Shown: positions 1 to 8,610 of the stretch, in pieces | Position numbering within the stretch: position 1 is the stretch's first letter | Layout: every line of letters starts with the position of its first letter | Assembly (NCBI GenBank): GCA_900318815.1 | Contig: ONMA01000005.1 | Location: 1-64,000 of the forward strand | Source: an uncultured Prevotellaceae bacterium | GTDB lineage: Bacteria; Bacteroidota; Bacteroidia; Bacteroidales; Bacteroidaceae | Direction of reading: 5' to 3' | Length of the DNA stretch: 64,000 bases | The notes under the pieces: model-generated | Seen by the model: only the letters and a program-made list of their open reading frames with translations | The model's database searches: none | What the model was told of the DNA's origin: nothing | Program-made: the position numbers and the translations under genes

Positions 1-83
1 CTTGCTGCATTTGCAGTACTGGTTGTCATCACCATGGCTACCACGGCTATCATGGCTGCCTTGAAAAAGTTCATCGTCTTCAT
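1..83 (-). CDS. N-terminus of a secreted protein (runs off the left edge)
   Basis: On the minus strand an ATG at 83 opens a frame that reads to the window edge. The 27 visible residues begin MKTMNFFKAAMIAVVAMV and end in TANAA, a classic signal peptide: basic N-terminus, hydrophobic core and an AxA cleavage site. The mature protein lies outside the window, so its function cannot be named. It is divergent from the peptidase gene that starts at 412. Confidence 0.6.
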   Translation of the reverse strand, partial: MKTMNFFKAAMIAVVAMVMTTSTANAA

Positions 84-334
84 AGTTGTAATGTTTTTTT
101 GATTATTAATGATGTATTGTTTCTAATTTGCAGTTTGTAACAATTGTTTCGGTTGTTACACCTATATAGAGTAGCGCTTCTCCATTTTCTATCAATTTTT
201 TATCTGTAAAAATGAAAAAACAATGAAACTTCTTTGATTTTATATGCCTTTTTATGTTTTTCCCCTTCCTTTATGATAGACTAAAGCGGGTAAAAAGTAT
301 AATCGTGGAAAAAATAATTAAAAAAACGGGGATA
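84..334. other. Divergent intergenic region with a hairpin
   Basis: This AT-rich stretch separates two divergent secreted-protein genes. It holds an 8-bp perfect inverted repeat (TGTAACAA, 9-nt loop, TTGTTACA) at 136-160, which could be an operator or a 5' UTR hairpin of the minus-strand gene. No coding frame is convincing here, and I found no clean promoter for the minus-strand gene. Confidence 0.4.
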
Positions 335-366
335 TTTGCATTTGTGGAAGAAAAGATGTAACTTTG
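335..366 (+). promoter_or_regulatory. Bacteroidota-type promoter for the S9 peptidase operon
   Basis: TTTG at 335-338, a 20-nt spacer and TAACTTTG at 359-366 match the Bacteroidota -33/-7 consensus exactly. The start codon at 412 lies about 40 nt beyond the expected transcription start. Confidence 0.7.
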
Positions 367-411
367 CAGGCAGTTCTCGCAAATGATGAACAGAAGATAA
401 GCTAAAACTAT

Positions 412-2661
412 ATGAACAAGATGAGAAAAGGTATTTTTGTTTTGGTGGCCCTGTTGGTACTGGCCGTTGTGCCAGCGGAGGCAGGAGGGAGACTTGAACT
501 GAAAAGTATTACGCAGGGAGAGTTCCGTGCGGAGGCGATGGCTGCTGTGGAACCGCTTGCCGACGGGGAATCGTATGCACAGATAAGTGCGGACGGCAAG
601 CAGATTGTGGTGTACTCCTTCCAGACGGGCAAGCAGACGGGCGTGCTCTTCGATGCGGAGAAAGCTCGCGGGGCGAAGGTGGATAGGGTGGAGGGCTACA
701 TCATGAGTCCCGATGGCAAGCGTATGCTCATCCAGACGAAGACCAAGAGCATCTATCGTCACTCGTTCACGGCCACCTATTATATATATACCATCGTGAA
801 CAACCGATTGGAGCCGCTCAGCGAGGGTGGGCCACAGCAGACTCCGCTCTTCTCGCCCGACGGCAACCAGATTGCGTTCGTGCGCGACAATAACATCTTC
901 CTCGTCAAACTGCTCTACGACAACGCCGAGAGTCAGGTGACGAAGGACGGCAAGCTCAACGAGATTATTAACGGACTGCCCGACTGGGTGTGCGAAGAGG
1001 AGTTCTCGCACAACCGTGCTATGGTCTTCTCGGCCGACTCGAAACAGATTGTCTGGGTGCGCTATGACGAGAGCCAGGTCAAGGAATACAGCATGCCGAT
1101 GTTTCGCGGCATGAGTCCTGAGCGCGAGGAGTATGCTACCTATCCCGGCTTCTACACCTACAAATATCCGAAGGCAGGCGAACAGAATTCGAAGCTCAGC
1201 GTGCTGAGTTTCGACATCAAGAGCCACCAGACGCGCACGATGCTGTTGCCTCTGGATGCCGACGGCTATATTCCCCGCATCATGGCGACGAACGACCCTG
1301 CGAAAGTGCTGGTGTTCACGCTGAACCGCCATCAGGACTGCTTGCGCATCTTTACCGCCAATCCGTTGAGTACTGTCTGCCAGCAGATAGTGGAAGACAA
1401 GGTCGACAAGTATATCAACGAGAATGTCTTTGCCAATGTGAAGATTACCAATAGCCATTTGGTGCTGACCAGCGAGCGCGACGGCTATAACCACCTCTAC
1501 CTCTACAACCTCAACGGTCAGTTGCTACGTTCTGTCGGCGACATAGAGAAACCTGGGACTCGTCTCGGCGGGGTTGTTCATACCGTCGTCACCGATGTCT
1601 ACGGCTATAACGAACTGACGGGCGACCTCTATTTCGCCGCCCTCAACGACGGGCCAACCGACCAGAAAGTCTACGTCTCTCGCAAAGACGGTAAGGTGAC
1701 CTGTCTGACCGACAAGGCGGGCTGGAACTCGGCCATCTTCTCCAAGGACTTCAAGAACTTCGTCCTGACGTGGAGCGACCTCAACCACCCCACGACCTAT
1801 TCGCTTTGCAATAATCAGGGAAAGACACTCGCTACGCTCATAGACAACAAGAAGCTGGCCGATAAGTATGCCTCCTACGAGATGGGCGAGAAAGACTTCT
1901 TCATCTTCACCACACCCGAGACCAAGCTTGTGGGGTGGATGGTGAAGCCCGCGAACTTCAATCCGAACAAGAAATATCCGGTGGTGATGTACCAGTATGG
2001 CGGTCCCGGCTCTCAGCAGGTGAAGAACACCTGGAACATCGGCATGAGCGGACAGGGTGCCATCCTTGAACAGTACCTGGCCCAGCAGGGCTATATCGTG
2101 GTCTGCGTGGACAACCGGGGAACGGGCGGACGCGGAGCTGAGTTTGAGAAGTGTACCTACCTGCGCTTGGGCGAGCTGGAAGCCCGCGACCAGGTAGAGA
2201 CCGCTCTCTGGTTGGGCAATCAGCCGTATGTAGACAAGGAACGCATTGCCATCTGGGGGTGGTCGTATGGCGGATGGAACACGCTGATGTCCATGAGTGA
2301 GGGCCGTCCCGTGTTCCGTTGCGGCGTGGCCATTGCTCCTCCCACGTGCTGGCGCTATTACGATACCGTCTATACCGAGCGGTTCATGCGCACGCCGAAG
2401 GAGAACCAGCAGGGCTACGACGAGGTGACGCCCATTGCCCGTGCCTCACAGCTGAGTGGTGCCCTGCTGCTCTGTCACGGTTTGGCCGACGACAACGTAC
2501 ACTATCAGAACACCGCCGAGTATGTCGAAGCCCTCGTCCAGGCCGACAAGGACTTCCGTCAGCTGGTCTATACCAACCGCAACCACAGCATCTTTGGCGG
2601 CAATACCCGCAACCACCTCTTCCGCCAATGTATCAACTTCTTCAACGAAAACCTCAAGTAA
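412..2661 (+). CDS. Secreted dipeptidyl-peptidase IV family serine peptidase (S9)
   Basis: A 749-residue protein with a signal peptide (basic start, hydrophobic core to about residue 25). The N-terminal two thirds are a DPP IV-type beta-propeller and the C-terminal third is an alpha/beta hydrolase. The catalytic serine lies in GWSYGG near residue 618, the aspartate in GLADDN near 690 and the histidine in NRNHSIFGG near 724. Length and order fit the S9B family, which removes Xaa-Pro dipeptides from peptide N-termini, here probably in the periplasm or at the surface. It is first in an operon; the next gene begins 12 nt after its stop. A consensus promoter lies upstream. Confidence 0.9.
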   Translation: MNKMRKGIFVLVALLVLAVVPAEAGGRLELKSITQGEFRAEAMAAVEPLADGESYAQISADGKQIVVYSFQTGKQTGVLFDAEKARGAKVDRVEGYIMSPDGKRMLIQTKTKSIYRHSFTATYYIYTIVNNRLEPLSEGGPQQTPLFSPDGNQIAFVRDNNIFLVKLLYDNAESQVTKDGKLNEIINGLPDWVCEEEFSHNRAMVFSADSKQIVWVRYDESQVKEYSMPMFRGMSPEREEYATYPGFYTYKYPKAGEQNSKLSVLSFDIKSHQTRTMLLPLDADGYIPRIMATNDPAKVLVFTLNRHQDCLRIFTANPLSTVCQQIVEDKVDKYINENVFANVKITNSHLVLTSERDGYNHLYLYNLNGQLLRSVGDIEKPGTRLGGVVHTVVTDVYGYNELTGDLYFAALNDGPTDQKVYVSRKDGKVTCLTDKAGWNSAIFSKDFKNFVLTWSDLNHPTTYSLCNNQGKTLATLIDNKKLADKYASYEMGEKDFFIFTTPETKLVGWMVKPANFNPNKKYPVVMYQYGGPGSQQVKNTWNIGMSGQGAILEQYLAQQGYIVVCVDNRGTGGRGAEFEKCTYLRLGELEARDQVETALWLGNQPYVDKERIAIWGWSYGGWNTLMSMSEGRPVFRCGVAIAPPTCWRYYDTVYTERFMRTPKENQQGYDEVTPIARASQLSGALLLCHGLADDNVHYQNTAEYVEALVQADKDFRQLVYTNRNHSIFGGNTRNHLFRQCINFFNENLK

Positions 2662-2673
2662 CTACTGACCTAT

Positions 2674-5007
2674 ATGAAAAAACTAACCTTACTGCTCATT
2701 GCCCTTGCCGTCGTCCTTACGACTGAGGCCAAGAAGAAAAAGCGTGTGGAGCCGAAGCCGCTTCCCACCATCGAGATTATTACCAAGGTGAACGACTACT
2801 GGCAGCAGCATCGTTCGCCCTTAGTACGCTCGTTCTGGGACGAGGCCGCCTACCATACGGGCAATATGGAGGCCTATAAGCTCTTAGGCGAAGCCCGCTG
2901 GCTCGACTACAGTTCGCGCTGGGCAAACCATAACCTGTGGCAGGGCGCCCGCGAGAAAGACCCTGCGAAGTGGAAGTACAAGACCTACGGCGAGGGGCAC
3001 GACTTCGTGCTCTTCGGCGACTGGCAGATTTGCTTCCAGACCTATATCGACATGTACGAGCTGAACCCCGACCCCTATAAGATTAAGCGGGCATTAGAGG
3101 TGATGGACTATGAGGTGCGCCAGCCGCAGAACGATTTCTGGTGGTGGGCCGACGCGCTGTACATGGTCATGCCTGTGTTTGCCAAGCTCTATAGGGTTAC
3201 GGGCGACGTGAAGTACCTCGACAAGCTCTACGACAACTTCAAATGGGCCGACGAGCTGATGTACGACAAGGACGAGCAACTGTACTATCGCGACGCTAAG
3301 TACATCTACCCGAAGGTGAAGACCGCCTGCAACGAGGGCAAGAGTTTCTGGGCGCGTGGCGACGGCTGGGTGCTGGCCGGACTGGCCAAGGTGCTGAGCG
3401 ACATGCCCGCCGACTATAAGCATCGCCCGTTCTTTCTGCAGCGTTTCCGCGAACTGGCCGAGGGCGTGGCGCGGGTACAGCGTCCCGGCGGCTACTGGAG
3501 TCGTTCGATGCTCTGCGAGGAAGATGCCCCAGGCCCTGAGACTTCGGGAACCGCCTTCTTTACCTACGGCATGTTGTGGGGCGTGAACAACGGTCTGCTG
3601 GATCGTGCCACCTACGCGCCCGTTATCGAGAAAGCTTGGAAGTACCTCATTACCACCGCCTTGCAGCCCGATGGCAGCGTAGGATTCGTTCAGCCCATCG
3701 GCGAGAAGCCCGATCCCACCAAGACCGTCGATGCCCATTCGCAGGCCAACTTCGGCGTGGGTGCCTTCCTGCTGGCAGCATGCGAGCATCTGCGGTATGA
3801 AGAGAAGTGGAAAGGGGAGATGTTGGGAGTGAAGAGTGAAGAGCGAAGAGTGAAGAATGAGATGAGCCTGGTCGTGAAGAACAATGGCAACGAGTACCGT
3901 CATCAGGTGGTGGAGATTGACGCAAAGGACGTGTTCCTGCGGCTGGGCATACAGGGTGGTCGGCAGTTCATCGTCCTGGACAATGCCGGCCTTGAGATTC
4001 CCTACCAGCTGACCTACGACGGGAAGGTGCTCATCGAGGCCGATGCCCGCCAGCACACCGAAGCTAAGTTCCGCATCGTGTGCGGCACGCCGAAGACCTA
4101 TCCCTCCGTGTGCTTTGGCCGCATCTATCCAGAGCGCAAGGACGACTATGCCTGGGAGAACGACCGAGGTGCCTACCGCGTCTACGGCCCGGCCCTGCAG
4201 AAGACGGGCGAGCGCTCCTACGGCGTGGACGTGTGGTCGAAGAACACGCCCGAGCTGGTGGTTGAGCAACGTTACTGGATTGAGGACGTGGTGATGATGC
4301 CCGCCGTGGAGAAGCTGCGCCGTGAGAACCGTCAGCGGGGCGACTCGCTCTACAGGCTGAACTCCTATCATCACGACCACGGGCGGGGCATGGATCTCTA
4401 CAAGGTAGGGGCCACCTTGGGCTGCGGCACGCCTGCGCTGATGAAGGACGGTCAGCTGGTCTATCCCTATTGCTTCAAGGACTACAAGGTCTTGGACAAT
4501 GGCCCGCTGCGCACCACCGTTGAGCTGATCTATCACAAGGTAGCCTTCGGCAACGATTCCATCACCGAGCATCGCATCATCTCGCTCGACAAGGGCTCGA
4601 ACTTCAACCGCATCAGCGTCTGGTACGAAGGACTTACTCAGCCGACGCAGTTGGCTTCGGGTGTTGTCATCCATTCCGAGGACAAGGAGCCTGTAGTGCT
4701 GGGCAAGGACTACGTGCAGTATGCCGACCCCACCGACAACATAGGCTTCAACAACTGCCAGCTCTTTGTGGCCGCACTCTTCCCCGAGGGCAGCGTGAAG
4801 ACCCAGAAACTGATGTTCGACCAGCCAAAGGGCGGCAACGAAGGCCATGCCCTTGGCATCGTGAGCGACTATCGCGGCGACCGTTACACCTACTATTTCG
4901 GTTCGGCCTGGAGCCGCTACGACGTTCGCACGCAGGCCGAATGGCAGCAGCGCATCGACTGGTTCATGCGCTCGTTGCGCCAGCCGCTTACGGTCGAGCT
5001 GAAGTAG
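2674..5007 (+). CDS. Secreted GH105 glycosidase fused to a DUF4861 domain
   Basis: A 777-residue protein with a signal peptide. Residues about 35-375 are a GH105 (unsaturated rhamnogalacturonyl hydrolase type) alpha/alpha barrel, including WWWADALYM near residue 157, which carries the expected catalytic aspartate. Residues about 395-777 resemble DUF4861, a beta-rich domain found near pectin and arabinogalactan enzymes. The family role is removal of 4,5-unsaturated uronic acid from lyase products; the exact substrate is not visible. The linker (residues 386-396, VKSEERRVKNE) is encoded by a GTGAAGAGTGAAGA repeat that elsewhere in the window lies between genes, so the protein may be a fusion of two genes. 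It probably shares a transcript with the peptidase upstream. Confidence 0.85.
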   Translation: MKKLTLLLIALAVVLTTEAKKKKRVEPKPLPTIEIITKVNDYWQQHRSPLVRSFWDEAAYHTGNMEAYKLLGEARWLDYSSRWANHNLWQGAREKDPAKWKYKTYGEGHDFVLFGDWQICFQTYIDMYELNPDPYKIKRALEVMDYEVRQPQNDFWWWADALYMVMPVFAKLYRVTGDVKYLDKLYDNFKWADELMYDKDEQLYYRDAKYIYPKVKTACNEGKSFWARGDGWVLAGLAKVLSDMPADYKHRPFFLQRFRELAEGVARVQRPGGYWSRSMLCEEDAPGPETSGTAFFTYGMLWGVNNGLLDRATYAPVIEKAWKYLITTALQPDGSVGFVQPIGEKPDPTKTVDAHSQANFGVGAFLLAACEHLRYEEKWKGEMLGVKSEERRVKNEMSLVVKNNGNEYRHQVVEIDAKDVFLRLGIQGGRQFIVLDNAGLEIPYQLTYDGKVLIEADARQHTEAKFRIVCGTPKTYPSVCFGRIYPERKDDYAWENDRGAYRVYGPALQKTGERSYGVDVWSKNTPELVVEQRYWIEDVVMMPAVEKLRRENRQRGDSLYRLNSYHHDHGRGMDLYKVGATLGCGTPALMKDGQLVYPYCFKDYKVLDNGPLRTTVELIYHKVAFGNDSITEHRIISLDKGSNFNRISVWYEGLTQPTQLASGVVIHSEDKEPVVLGKDYVQYADPTDNIGFNNCQLFVAALFPEGSVKTQKLMFDQPKGGNEGHALGIVSDYRGDRYTYYFGSAWSRYDVRTQAEWQQRIDWFMRSLRQPLTVELK
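3829..3861 (+). repeat. GTGAAGAGTGAAGA-type repeat inside the GH105-DUF4861 gene
   Basis: Three imperfect GTGAAGAG units are read in frame as the interdomain linker. The same unit forms non-coding tracts at 23951-24015, 43463-43508 and 63557-63675. Confidence 0.75.
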
Positions 5008-5068
5008 CTTAGCGTTCGTGAATGGCAATTTTTTTGTGATAGTTGTTCGTTTATTTATTTTTTTTTTG

Positions 5069-5076
5069 TATCTTTG
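5069..5076 (+). promoter_or_regulatory. -7 box of the glycan locus
   Basis: TATCTTTG matches TAnnTTTG. The upstream -33 is weak (GTTG at 5042-5045 with a 23-nt spacer). The predicted leader to the start at 5161 is about 80 nt. Confidence 0.5.
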
Positions 5077-5160
5077 TCGCGTCTTTCAGACATGAAGCCA
5101 TGAAGTTGACAATAAAACTGTTTTTACAATAATTCTTTTACTAACTAACTTTACTACAAC

Positions 5161-8100
5161 ATGAAGAAAATTCTACTTTTTGCAATGGGCGCATTGATGG
5201 CAATGCCTTTGATGGCTCAAGAAGAGGATGTAACCTACCTCATCAAGAATGCAGGGTTTGATGAGGATCTGACATTCCAAGTGGACGGCTCGATGAAGGA
5301 AGCCATCTCGACCACGACTTCACTCAGTGACCGTAGCTGGGCTTATATTGCAGCCGACAGCACGGTCTATGCTCGTCCGAAGACAACCAGTGGTCAGAAC
5401 CGTCCCGACGGACGTAAACTGGAAGCTGTAAACGGCTTCAAAGGCCGTATTAAAGGCTGGACGATGGAAACAAATGGAGAGTTCCCCAAGTGTGAGTGGA
5501 CTTACTTTGGCTCTGTTCCTTACGATCTGGCTTCACAGTCAGTACCCATCGCCGACGATGGCAGCACCTATCTTGAAGTACCTGAGCGTCCTACTGATTT
5601 TGATGGTGGCATAGGTTTTGTCTATCTGCGTGCCGGCTGGACCAATAGTGCTGCCTATAAGCAGGTAGTGAGTCTGCCTTGCGCCGTCTATCGTCTGGAG
5701 TACTGGACTATCAACATTAACCCCAACACCTCTTCTGTTGCTAAAGACCTTACGCAGATTACGTGCCGTAAGGATGTTTTCAAGGACGAAGAAAGTACGG
5801 GTCTGAACTCTCAAGTATGGACCAAGCACGAATTTGAGTTCACTCCTACGGCAGAGTTTACCATGCAGTTCGGTTATGAGGCAGCCAATGCAGGTTCGGG
5901 TGGTCAGCCAATCGTGGCCCTTGATGGTATCAAGCTCTACAAGATTGACGAGGCCGATCCTGTCGATATCCTGACGAGCGACCTCATTACCTTGCAGGAA
6001 GAGTATGCCGAGCTGAGTGCCAAGGCTGGCGAACTGGACCTGATGGGCCTGATTGACGAGATTGATGCCATCAATGGCAATATTGACGACGTGCTTGGAG
6101 GCGACGTGGCCGAGATGGAAGCCACGCTGAAGAAGTATGAGGCCTACAAGGCCGTGATTCAGCAGGCCATCGATGCCGTGCCTGGTATCCTGACCACCAT
6201 TGAGAAGATGGAAGAGCTGGCCGAGACGACCGACTATGCAGGCAAGGAAGCCTTCAAGGAGGCTACCCAGGCTCTGAGGAAGATGCTCTATGAGTCGGCT
6301 GACGACCCCATCGGAACCGCCGAGAGAATCCTCGCTATTCCCGAACAGGCTCAGGCTGCCATCCGTGCCTACATTCTTTCGCAGGAGGCTCCCGCCGACT
6401 TCACGCTCCTTATCAACCACCCCTGGTTCATCAAGACCGAGGCCGAGCCTGCTGACGATGGCTCTGGCTACTGGACCTTCCCCAACTCCGACAGCTACAC
6501 ACAGGGCAGCGTCAACGATGACCTGTCGAGCGAAGGCTGGTACATCAGCGGTGCCGAAGGTGGCGACCAGCGTCTGAACTGGCAGCAGAACCGCAGCTGC
6601 TGGAACTGCTGGAACAACAACTTCACCACGACCATTGGCGTGGCTCAGGACATCACCGGCCTGCCCAATGGCTACTATCAGGTGACTGCCGACATGATTA
6701 CGCAGAGCGACTGCGAGAATGCCCAGTACGTCTTTGCTAAGAGTACCGCCGGCAAGGCTGTTTCGCCCGTGCTGAGTGAGGCTGGCTGGTCGGACGACGG
6801 CTATGGATACTGGAGTACGCTGACCTCTGAGCAGGTGCTTGTTGTCGATGGCAAGCTGACCATCGGTGCCGAAGGTACAGGTAACGGTAGCGGTTCGAGG
6901 GGCTGGTTCCTCGTGACCAACTTCAAGTTGCAGTATGTGGGTGCTGCTTCTGAGGAGCAGATTGCCCAGGCTTACACCAATATGATTGCCGAGTACACCG
7001 AGTATGCCAATGCCATGCACTTGGCTGCCGACAAGGCTGCCTTCCTGGCCGTCATCGCCGAGAACACCGGTGCTGCCGACGTGGTGGCTGCCATGGCTGC
7101 CCTGAGTGCCGCCAAGGAACTGGCTATGAAGAGCGAGGCCAAGTACCTGGACTACCTGCCTGCCGACGAGAGCATCGTGGAGGGAAAGACCCTGCGCGTG
7201 GTGAAGCAGACCCTGGCCGAGAACGGCTATGCCGCTGCCCAGGAAATCATGCAGTTCGCCTTCGACCAGACCATGGGCTGGATCAATGGTGCTACCGCTA
7301 CCTACGAGAAGATGGACTCTGTCGTAAACATGCTGAAGAACTATCTGAACATCTATGTTCCCGTCTACAATCAGGCTGCTGAGCTGGCCGCTGCTTCGAG
7401 CGAGGCTGGCAAGAACGCCCTCAATGCCATCATGGCAGCCCAGAAGGCCAAGCTCGTCAGCGAGATGTGCGACGCTGAGGCCATCAATGCTATGGTCGAG
7501 GACTTGAAGAGCCGCATCAAGGCTGTTGAGATGCAGAACATTGTCGACGGCGACGCTACCGACTACACCGTATTTATCCAGAACCCGAACGCCGAGGCCA
7601 GCGAAGGCTGGACTTTCGAGATGGGCAATGGCGACGGCAATGGCGAGAAGAGCGGACAGTGGTTCGACGGAAGCAATACCCGCTACTTCGACACCTACAA
7701 TGGAGCCGGCCTCACGGGCTTCAAGGCTTCGCAGGTGGTGAAGGGTCTGCCCAACGGTACTTACAACGTGGGTGTCTACACCCGTACTCCTGCTGAGGGT
7801 GCCTACGTGTTCTATGCAGTATCTGCCGATACCGTCTACACCGAGATACCTCTCACTTACTATCAGGGCGTAGAGACCCAGGACACCGTGGCTGTGGCAA
7901 GCGATAAGTTCGGTCCTATCTGGGAAGAGGCCAAGGCAGCTGTCGAAGCTGGCACGGCCACCGAAGTGCAGGCCAACACCTACAATGCCAACAACAGCAT
8001 TGGCCGTGGCTGGAAGCATCAGGATATGACGGGCATCGTGGTCACCAACCATGAGCTGTGCATCGGTACGCTGGCCGGTAACACCGAGACCCGCAAGACC

Positions 8101-8340
8101 GAGAAGACCTTCGCAGGAGCCTGGTACTCTGTGGGTGGCTGGACGCTGACACTCGTCTCTAAGGGCGACAACACCGGTTGGGAAGGCCCGTTGGCCGAAG
8201 GCATCGAGACGGTGGCTGCCGATGGTGCCAAGACTGCCGACGGCATCTACACGCTCAACGGCGTGAAGGTGGCCAAGATGCAGCGTGGCCTGAACATTGT
8301 CATCAGCAATGGCAAGGCCATCAAGGTAATGGTGAAATAA
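5161..8340 (+). CDS. Large secreted multidomain surface protein, probably glycan-binding
   Basis: A 1059-residue protein with a signal peptide ending MPLMAQ. It alternates beta-sandwich-like segments with helical linkers rich in Ala, Glu and Lys (about residues 265-415 and 600-780). At least two segments carry a 'QDITGLPNGYYQV / VVKGLPNGTYNVGV' signature; a related segment (QDITGLAPGYYTL) occurs in the GH128-like protein at 52535, suggesting a shared carbohydrate-binding fold. The C-terminus (IYTLNGVKVAKMQRGLNIVI then a basic end) resembles a short C-terminal sorting tail. No catalytic motif was recognised. It precedes the fasciclin and SusC/D genes, separated by a hairpin. A carbohydrate-binding role is inference. 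Confidence 0.7.
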   Translation: MKKILLFAMGALMAMPLMAQEEDVTYLIKNAGFDEDLTFQVDGSMKEAISTTTSLSDRSWAYIAADSTVYARPKTTSGQNRPDGRKLEAVNGFKGRIKGWTMETNGEFPKCEWTYFGSVPYDLASQSVPIADDGSTYLEVPERPTDFDGGIGFVYLRAGWTNSAAYKQVVSLPCAVYRLEYWTININPNTSSVAKDLTQITCRKDVFKDEESTGLNSQVWTKHEFEFTPTAEFTMQFGYEAANAGSGGQPIVALDGIKLYKIDEADPVDILTSDLITLQEEYAELSAKAGELDLMGLIDEIDAINGNIDDVLGGDVAEMEATLKKYEAYKAVIQQAIDAVPGILTTIEKMEELAETTDYAGKEAFKEATQALRKMLYESADDPIGTAERILAIPEQAQAAIRAYILSQEAPADFTLLINHPWFIKTEAEPADDGSGYWTFPNSDSYTQGSVNDDLSSEGWYISGAEGGDQRLNWQQNRSCWNCWNNNFTTTIGVAQDITGLPNGYYQVTADMITQSDCENAQYVFAKSTAGKAVSPVLSEAGWSDDGYGYWSTLTSEQVLVVDGKLTIGAEGTGNGSGSRGWFLVTNFKLQYVGAASEEQIAQAYTNMIAEYTEYANAMHLAADKAAFLAVIAENTGAADVVAAMAALSAAKELAMKSEAKYLDYLPADESIVEGKTLRVVKQTLAENGYAAAQEIMQFAFDQTMGWINGATATYEKMDSVVNMLKNYLNIYVPVYNQAAELAAASSEAGKNALNAIMAAQKAKLVSEMCDAEAINAMVEDLKSRIKAVEMQNIVDGDATDYTVFIQNPNAEASEGWTFEMGNGDGNGEKSGQWFDGSNTRYFDTYNGAGLTGFKASQVVKGLPNGTYNVGVYTRTPAEGAYVFYAVSADTVYTEIPLTYYQGVETQDTVAVASDKFGPIWEEAKAAVEAGTATEVQANTYNANNSIGRGWKHQDMTGIVVTNHELCIGTLAGNTETRKTEKTFAGAWYSVGGWTLTLVSKGDNTGWEGPLAEGIETVAADGAKTADGIYTLNGVKVAKMQRGLNIVISNGKAIKVMVK

Positions 8341-8356
8341 TCATAGACTCTGTTTC

Positions 8357-8389
8357 GCTCCGTGTCTTCCGCAAAGGAAGGCACGGAGC
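8357..8389 (+). terminator. Hairpin after the large surface protein
   Basis: GCTCCGTG and CTTCC pair with GGAAG and CACGGAGC around a GCAAA loop, with one unpaired base on each side. There is no long T-tract, so it may be a partial terminator or a processing site inside the locus transcript. Confidence 0.5.
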
Positions 8390-8610
8390 TTTCACTATGA
8401 AAAGGATGGCAGGTGAGACTCCTGCTGAATGAGCCTGACATCGCCGGGCTGACCGCAGAGGCAAACAAGGCGATATTTTCTAAAGAAGACAATGACGAAA
8501 GCCTATACACCTTATTATATTTTACGCGCGTGCGTTGAGGAGCAGGCTTCACCATATATAATAAAGACCTAAATAACACTAACAAAATAATTAAATCTAA
8601 CAACTACAGT
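8390..8610. other. Intergenic region before the first fasciclin gene
   Basis: No coding frame is supported. It is AT-rich near 8515-8600 and has no TAnnTTTG box that I can see, so the fasciclin gene may depend on read-through past the hairpin at 8357-8389. Confidence 0.35.

Noticed and set aside
3094-8052. Very long minus-strand open frames opposite the GH105 and 5161 genes
   Set aside because: They are antisense shadows of GC-rich coding sequence: composition is biased (His, Val, Leu, Gly rich), no domain is visible, and the plus-strand frames have signal peptides and domains.
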